From Deltaproteobacteria bacterium (GTDB lineage Bacteria > Myxococcota_A > UBA9042 > PHBI01 > JACKFB01): a stretch of 64,000 nucleotides of DNA. The notes below the pieces were generated by a model that did no database searches, had not been told where the DNA came from, and saw only the letters and a program-made list of their open reading frames with translations. Every line of letters starts with the position of its first letter. Position 1 is the first letter of the stretch. Location: the NCBI GenBank assembly GCA_020632695.1, contig JACKFB010000018.1, forward strand, positions 1 to 64,000, read 5' to 3'. Below are positions 59,697 through 64,000 of the stretch, piece after piece. Made by a program: the position numbers and the translations under genes.

Positions 59697-60809
59697 TCAG
59701 CCGGTAAACCGGGAATCCTCGGGCGCTGTTGCCGCCTCATAGGCGCGCAGCGTGGCGCGGGCCCACGCCTCGGGGCTGTAGGTGTCTCGCGTACGACGCG
59801 CGCGATCGCCGGCCGCCGCCTGGCGCTCGGGCAGCGCCGCGGCCAGCCGGGCCATCGCCTCGGCCAGCGCCGTGGGGTCGTCCGGCGGGGCCAGCTCGCC
59901 ATTGTCGCCAGCGGTGACCAGCTCGGGGATGCCGCCCACCGCCGTGGCCACCACCGGGCGGGCGGAGGCGACGGCCTCGATGAGGGCCATCGGCAGCCCC
60001 TCGCGGCGCGAGGGCATCGCCAGGGCGTCGGCGGCGGCGAGGAAGGGCGCGACGGCTGCCTGGAACCCGTGGAAGGTCACCCGCCCCGTCAGGCCGGCCT
60101 GGGAGGCGAGGGCGGTGAGCCTGGCGCGCTCGGGGCCATCGCCCACCACGTCGAGGGTGGCCGGGGGGGCACCGGGGAGCGCCAGGGCGGCCAGCAGCAC
60201 GTCGAGGCCCTTCTCCGGGCTGAGGCGGCCGAGGAAGAGCAGGCGCAGGGGGCGGCCGTCGGGCGGCGCGGTCGGCGGGATCGGCGCGTCCAGCGCCAGG
60301 AAGTTGGGGACGCGGGCGATGCGCTCCGGGGCGATGCCGTGGGCGCGCAGCTCCGCCTCGCCGGCGGCCGAGACGGCCAGCACGCGGCGCACCCGGGGGA
60401 GGCGACAGAGGGCGTAGGCCAGCCGCTCGTACAGGCGCACCCGCGCGTCGTGGGAGGTGACCCCGTGGTGGGTCGCGACCAGCGGCGCCGTGCCGCCGGC
60501 GGCCAGCGCGTAGAAGAGCGCGCGGTAGCCGTGGACGTGCAGCAGGTCGGGGGAGGTGGCGCGGAGCTCGCGGGCCAGGGTGAGCAGCGCGCGCGGGTCG
60601 AGGCGCCCGGCCGCCCAGACGATCCGGGCACCGACGCGTTGCTCCAGCGCCGCGTCGGCGAAGGCGCGCGCCGCCTCGGGCACCCGGGCGTCCCCCAGCA
60701 CCACCAGGCGGGCGTCGACGCCGAGGCGGCGGAGCGCGGCCACGCCGCCCAGCACCACCCGCTCGGCCCCGGCGATGGGCCCCGGCGCGATGAGGTGGGC
60801 GACCTTCAT
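59697..60809 (-). CDS. Glycosyltransferase family 4 protein
   Basis: 370 residues. GT-B fold with HLIAPGPIAGAERVVLGGVA, DLLHVHGYRALFYALA, the GT4 signature LLFLGRLSPEKGLDVLLAAL and SRREGLPMALIEAVASARPVVATAVGGIPELV (E-x7-E retained). It adds a sugar in exopolysaccharide assembly; donor and acceptor cannot be told. It starts 4 nt inside the next gene's stop codon region (ATGA) and is coupled. Confidence 0.94.
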   Translation of the reverse strand: MKVAHLIAPGPIAGAERVVLGGVAALRRLGVDARLVVLGDARVPEAARAFADAALEQRVGARIVWAAGRLDPRALLTLARELRATSPDLLHVHGYRALFYALAAGGTAPLVATHHGVTSHDARVRLYERLAYALCRLPRVRRVLAVSAAGEAELRAHGIAPERIARVPNFLALDAPIPPTAPPDGRPLRLLFLGRLSPEKGLDVLLAALALPGAPPATLDVVGDGPERARLTALASQAGLTGRVTFHGFQAAVAPFLAAADALAMPSRREGLPMALIEAVASARPVVATAVGGIPELVTAGDNGELAPPDDPTALAEAMARLAAALPERQAAAGDRARRTRDTYSPEAWARATLRAYEAATAPEDSRFTG

Positions 60810-61939
60810 CGCCGCGCCGGGCGCGCGACCTGCCGGTAGAGCGCGGCGTATCGTCGGTTCATCTCGGTGTCCGAGTAGCGGGCCTGCACCAGCGTCCGGG
60901 CGGCGGCGCCATCTCGGGCGCGCCTGTCGGCGTCGTCCGCGTAGAGCTGCAGCGCCCGGCCGAGCGCGGCGGGGTCGCCCGGCGGCACCACCACCCCGCC
61001 GGCCTCGGCCAGCAGCGCGGGCACGCCGCCCACCGCCGTGGCCACCACCGGCGCCCCGGTCGCCATCACCTCCAGAAGCGACAGCGGCAGGCCCTCGCGC
61101 ACGCTGGCCAGCGCGCCGACGTCGAAGGCGGGCAGGATGGCCTCGGTGTCCAGCCGGCGCCCCAGCACCGAGACCTTCGACTCCAGGCCGGCGGTGCGGA
61201 TGCGCTCCTCGATGGCGCCGCGCCGGTCGCCGTCGCCCACCAGCACCAGGTGGGCCCGAGGGCAGCTCGCGACCAGGGCGGCGAAGGCGTCCACCAGCGT
61301 GGCGTGGTCCTTCTCGGCGCTGAGCCGCGCGACGCAGCCCACGACGAAGCGGTCGGCGCCGATGCCCAGCGCGTCGCGAGCCGCCGCGCGGGCCCGGGCG
61401 TCCAGGGGCGGGACCGCCACGCCGTTCTGGATCACCAGATCGTCGCTGCCCAGCTGCTCACGGCGCCAGCGGGCGATCTCCGGGGCCACGCAGACCACGC
61501 GGGCCAGCGAGGACATGGCGCGGCCGATCGCGCGCCTGCGCGGGGCGTCGTAGAACTCCACCGAGTGCTCGGTGTGGACGTGCGCCGCGCCGGCCAGGCG
61601 CGCCGCCACGCCGCCGTAGAGGAAGGGGCCGAGGTGGTGCGAGTGGACCACGTCGATGCGGCGTCGGCGCAGAAGCCGGGCCAGGCGCAGGGGCAGCCGC
61701 GGCGAGAGGCCGGGGCTCGTCGGCAGCAGGTGCACCGCCACACCGCGCGCCTCCAACAGCGCTCGAAGCGGCCCGTCCTCGAGGTAGGCGACGACCTCCA
61801 CCTCGAGCCCGTGCTCGGGTCCCGCCAGGGCCATGCGCTCCACCATGCGCTCGATGCCGCCGACCGAGAGGTACTGCACCACGTGGGCCACCCGGAGCCG
61901 CCGGTCGCTCGCCTCGTGACCTTCTCGCTCGCTCCCCAT
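60806..61939 (-). CDS. Glycosyltransferase family 4 protein
   Basis: 377 residues. VAHVVQYLSVGGIERMVERM, VVHSHHLGPFLYGGVAARL, VGCVARLSAEKDHATLVDAF and SVREGLPLSLLEVMATGAPVVA define a GT4 enzyme. The ATG at 61939 follows GAGGGGCCCG; an upstream Met would add 11 residues without support. First gene of the minus-strand operon of three transferases and wecB, divergent from the Wza-like exporter gene. Confidence 0.93.
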   Translation of the reverse strand: MGSEREGHEASDRRLRVAHVVQYLSVGGIERMVERMALAGPEHGLEVEVVAYLEDGPLRALLEARGVAVHLLPTSPGLSPRLPLRLARLLRRRRIDVVHSHHLGPFLYGGVAARLAGAAHVHTEHSVEFYDAPRRRAIGRAMSSLARVVCVAPEIARWRREQLGSDDLVIQNGVAVPPLDARARAAARDALGIGADRFVVGCVARLSAEKDHATLVDAFAALVASCPRAHLVLVGDGDRRGAIEERIRTAGLESKVSVLGRRLDTEAILPAFDVGALASVREGLPLSLLEVMATGAPVVATAVGGVPALLAEAGGVVVPPGDPAALGRALQLYADDADRRARDGAAARTLVQARYSDTEMNRRYAALYRQVARPARR

Positions 61940-62028
61940 CGGGCCCCTCGTCCAGCCGCCGGCCGGCAGCATGGCACAGGCCGGGCGCCTCCGCCCACCG
62001 GGTCATCCCCGAGCGCCCCGCAATTTCT

Positions 62029-62057
62029 TTGCCTCGGAGGGCCCCGCGTAGTTAGAT
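62029..62057 (+). promoter_or_regulatory. Candidate promoter of the Wza-like operon (leaderless)
   Basis: TTGCCT (62029-62034), 17 nt, TTAGAT (62052-62057). The GTG at 62065 lies seven bases after the -10, so the mRNA should begin at or near its start codon. Confidence 0.5.
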
Positions 62058-62064
62058 CTGCGCC

Positions 62065-63300
62065 GTGCCCGCCCCTCTCAACATCGTTCGCGCGCTCGTC
62101 GCGACGCTGGCGCTCGCCACCGCGCTGCCCGCCGTTGCAGCGCCGGACTCGACGCGCCCCGTGCAGCCGGGCGACGAGCTCATGGTGGTCATCCCGCAGG
62201 TCACCCCCTCGCGCCGCAAGGTCGAGGTGGACTTCCGCGGGGAGATCGGGCTGGACCTCTTCGGCAACGTGAAGGTCGCCGGGCTCGCGCTCGACGAGGC
62301 GCGAGACGCGGTGCGCACGGCGCTCGCGCGCTACCTCAACTCCACCGCGGGCGTCTCGCTGATCATGGTGAGCGAGGGGCGCCTGGTGCTGGTCACCGGG
62401 GCCGTGAGCAAGCCGGGCGTCGTGCGCCTGGCCGAGGACGGGACCCTCTGGCAGGCCATCCAGCTCGCGGGCGGACCCGCTCCCGGCGCGGCGCTGCACC
62501 GCGTGCAGATCGGACGCCACGGCAGCGAGATGCGCGTGGATCTGAGCACCTTCCTCGGCGGCGATCTCTCCGCCCCGATGCCGGCGCTGGAGGCCGGCGA
62601 CGTGGTGCTGGTGCCCGCCGACGCCGCGTACGGGCAGGGGCAGACCAGCCCGTGGGCCGTGTATCTGGGGCACCAGGCGCTGGCCGAGAAGGTCGTCGTC
62701 ATGGGCGCGGTGCGCAGCCCCGGCATCTACGAGCGCGGACCCGGCGTGACCGCGCTCACCGCGCTGGCGCTGGCCGGCGGCGCCACGGCCGAGGCCGACC
62801 TCTCCAGCGTCCGCGTGCTCACCGTCGAGGGCAGCCGCGTGGTGGATCTCGTCTCCGAGCTGGGGCGCGCCACCTCGGTGCGGCCGCTGCCGGCGGAGAT
62901 GGGGGCCATCATCTACGTCCCGGCGGGTGTCGTCGGGCGCCACGACCCGCTGGCGAAGCACGTCAACGTCATCGGCGCCGTCCGCAGCCCGGGCCGCCAC
63001 CCGATCGCGGGCACCCTCTCGCTCATCGACGCCTTGTCGCTGGCCGGCGGCCCCACCGAGGATGCCTCGGTGGGCCGCGTCCGCGTGCTCCACACAGCCC
63101 CCCGCTGGTCGCTGGCGACCAGCTACGACGTGAGCGGCGCGCTGGCGGAGGGCGGCCTGGTCACCCAGGTGCTCATCCACCCGGGCGACACGGTGGCCCT
63201 CGGCGAGCGCCGCAAGGGCTGGCGCACCTTCGTGCAGGTGCTCAGCGATCTCGCGATCATCAGCACCAGCGTGGTGCTCCTCGTCGGGACCACCAATTGA
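62065..63300 (+). CDS. Wza-like polysaccharide export protein with SLBB domains
   Basis: 411 residues. Signal peptide without a lipobox (ATALPAVAAPD), then the polysaccharide-export (PES) domain beginning PVQPGDELMVVIPQ, and three SLBB domains (VLVTGAVSKPGVVRL, VVVMGAVRSPGIYERG, VNVIGAVRSPGRHPIAGT), ending in a hydrophobic C-terminal helix (LSDLAIISTSVVLLVGTTN). It should form the periplasm-spanning export channel or part of it, as in Wza, though the outer-membrane lipid anchor of Wza is missing. Coupled to the next gene by TTGA. Confidence 0.9.
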   Translation: MPAPLNIVRALVATLALATALPAVAAPDSTRPVQPGDELMVVIPQVTPSRRKVEVDFRGEIGLDLFGNVKVAGLALDEARDAVRTALARYLNSTAGVSLIMVSEGRLVLVTGAVSKPGVVRLAEDGTLWQAIQLAGGPAPGAALHRVQIGRHGSEMRVDLSTFLGGDLSAPMPALEAGDVVLVPADAAYGQGQTSPWAVYLGHQALAEKVVVMGAVRSPGIYERGPGVTALTALALAGGATAEADLSSVRVLTVEGSRVVDLVSELGRATSVRPLPAEMGAIIYVPAGVVGRHDPLAKHVNVIGAVRSPGRHPIAGTLSLIDALSLAGGPTEDASVGRVRVLHTAPRWSLATSYDVSGALAEGGLVTQVLIHPGDTVALGERRKGWRTFVQVLSDLAIISTSVVLLVGTTN

Positions 63301-63737
63301 ACCCAACGACGCGTCCATCGGCGCTGCGCCGCCGCGCCCCGCTCCTCGCTCTCGCCCTCCTCGTGATGGCCGGCGCGACAAGTTGCTCTCCGAAGCTGGT
63401 GGTCCGCCACCAGGACTCCTCCGCCGGGGACCTGGAGGTCTCGGTGGACGGCTGGGACGCGCGCATCCTGGACTATGGCGAGAGCACGTCGTGGCGCCTG
63501 GCCCGCGGCGCGCACCGCATCCACGTCCGCGATCGTACCGGCTCCTCGCGCACCTGGACCAAGGACCCCAAGGGGATCCTGGTCCTGATCCAGCGCGCCG
63601 CGACCCTGACGCTGCTCCCCCCGAACGTGGCGCCGCCGCAAGAACCGGGTGAAGATGCGCCGGCGCCGCTACGGAAATCCTCCGAAGGGACCGTTTCGCC
63701 TCAGGACGACTCCGCAGAGGCGCCGCCGGAGCGTTGA
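63297..63737 (+). CDS. Probable lipoprotein in the polysaccharide export operon
   Basis: 146 residues from a TTG overlapping the previous stop (TTGA). A basic N-terminus and a hydrophobic stretch (LLALALLVMAGATSC) suggest a lipoprotein, although the lipobox is weak. The body has a beta-rich domain (VRHQDSSAGDLEVSVDGWDA) and a Pro/Glu-rich tail. It could be an accessory of the export channel. No family recognised. Confidence 0.65.
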   Translation: MNPTTRPSALRRRAPLLALALLVMAGATSCSPKLVVRHQDSSAGDLEVSVDGWDARILDYGESTSWRLARGAHRIHVRDRTGSSRTWTKDPKGILVLIQRAATLTLLPPNVAPPQEPGEDAPAPLRKSSEGTVSPQDDSAEAPPER

Positions 63738-63759
63738 CGATGGGCGCGAGAGGTCGGAG

Positions 63760-64000
63760 ATGACGGTCAGGGACATCCACAGCCGGCGCGAGATGTCGCG
63801 GCTCGCGGCGGGGTTCGTCGCCGCCACGGAGGCCGCCGGCGCGCGCTGCATCCTCGCGACCGCCGTGTCGGGGCGGGACGGCGTCGGGACGGTGGTCCCG
63901 GGGCTGGTCGACGCGCTGTCGGAGCACTCGGTGCGCCCGACCCGCTTCATGCGGTGGGGCTGGCTGCAGAAGGTGGAGCCCTTCACCCTCACGCCGTCGG
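63760..64000 (+). CDS. N-terminus of a P-loop-like protein (possible chain-length kinase), cut by window
   Basis: The first 80 codons of a gene that runs past the window end. It starts at an ATG with GAGAGGTCGGAG upstream. The sequence ARCILATAVSGRDGVGTVVP sits where a tyrosine-autokinase (BY-kinase/CpsD) protein has its Walker A (SxxxGEGKTT), but Lys is absent and the loop is DGVGTV. The position after the Wza-like gene suggests a polymerisation or chain-length role. Too short to be sure. Confidence 0.5.
   Translation, partial: MTVRDIHSRREMSRLAAGFVAATEAAGARCILATAVSGRDGVGTVVPGLVDALSEHSVRPTRFMRWGWLQKVEPFTLTPS

Overview
The window is very GC-rich, densely packed DNA from a free-living Gram-negative bacterium, most likely a myxobacterium-like member of Myxococcota (inference). 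The pointers are the many outer-membrane lipoproteins with Asp/Ala/Thr-rich linkers after the lipobox, Kelch and DVWxVG-type beta-propeller lipoproteins, a Hanks-type Ser/Thr kinase, an OmpA-family protein, 2-oxoglutarate oxygenases and a large c-di-GMP enzyme. No rRNA, tRNA, CRISPR array, insertion sequence or prophage was seen. I recognise 51 protein genes; the first and last are cut by the window edges.

Layout. 1-11 kb: U32 peptidase-family protein (partial), a DUF1624-type acyltransferase, a Ser/Thr kinase with a periplasmic haem-c motif, cydAB (bd-type quinol oxidase), two divergent 2-oxoglutarate oxygenases separated by a GGGGCC/GAGACC hexamer repeat, and a VOC protein. 9.9-16 kb: two divergent radical-SAM proteins, a CPBP protease and a GT-C-like membrane protein. 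16-20.6 kb: four lipoprotein genes, with a second hexamer repeat between two of them. 20.7-24 kb: P450 and nitronate monooxygenase with a divergent TetR regulator and a clear palindromic operator. 24-32.3 kb: a secreted protein with four repeated modules and a beta-barrel, then a coupled run DUF3604, PpiC, HupE/UreJ and two unknown genes. 32.3-38.3 kb: DUF167, an ethylene-receptor-like histidine kinase coupled to a REC protein and a REC-GGDEF protein, an EcsC-like protein with a huge Glu/Thr repeat (third hexamer array), and an OmpA protein. 38.5-39.4 kb: six tandem ~150-bp hairpin-rich units next to a baeRF-family gene. 40.7-51 kb: a small membrane protein, a D-Ala-D-Ala-ligase-like/GNAT pair, a MASE1-CHASE-PAS-GGDEF-EAL protein, MscL, a NACHT-tail-like helical protein and a SulP transporter. 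51.1-57.2 kb: a metallophosphoesterase/CHAT-protease pair, an RRM protein and an RTX protein. 57.3-64 kb: an exopolysaccharide locus (wecB, three glycosyltransferases, a Wza-like exporter, a lipoprotein, and a partial gene possibly for a chain-length kinase).

How it fits together. Many neighbours overlap by 4 nt (ATGA, GTGA or TTGA), so translational coupling is the rule and operons can be read with confidence. Promoters recur as TTGnnn, 17-18 nt, TATGCT/CATGCT/TATCAT; three of them sit so close to the start codon that the mRNAs should be leaderless. The observations most worth following are the metallophosphoesterase-CHAT operon, the 150-bp structured array, the hexamer repeat family that occurs both between and inside genes, the ethylene-receptor-like c-di-GMP module, the haem-c Ser/Thr kinase and the four-module secreted protein.
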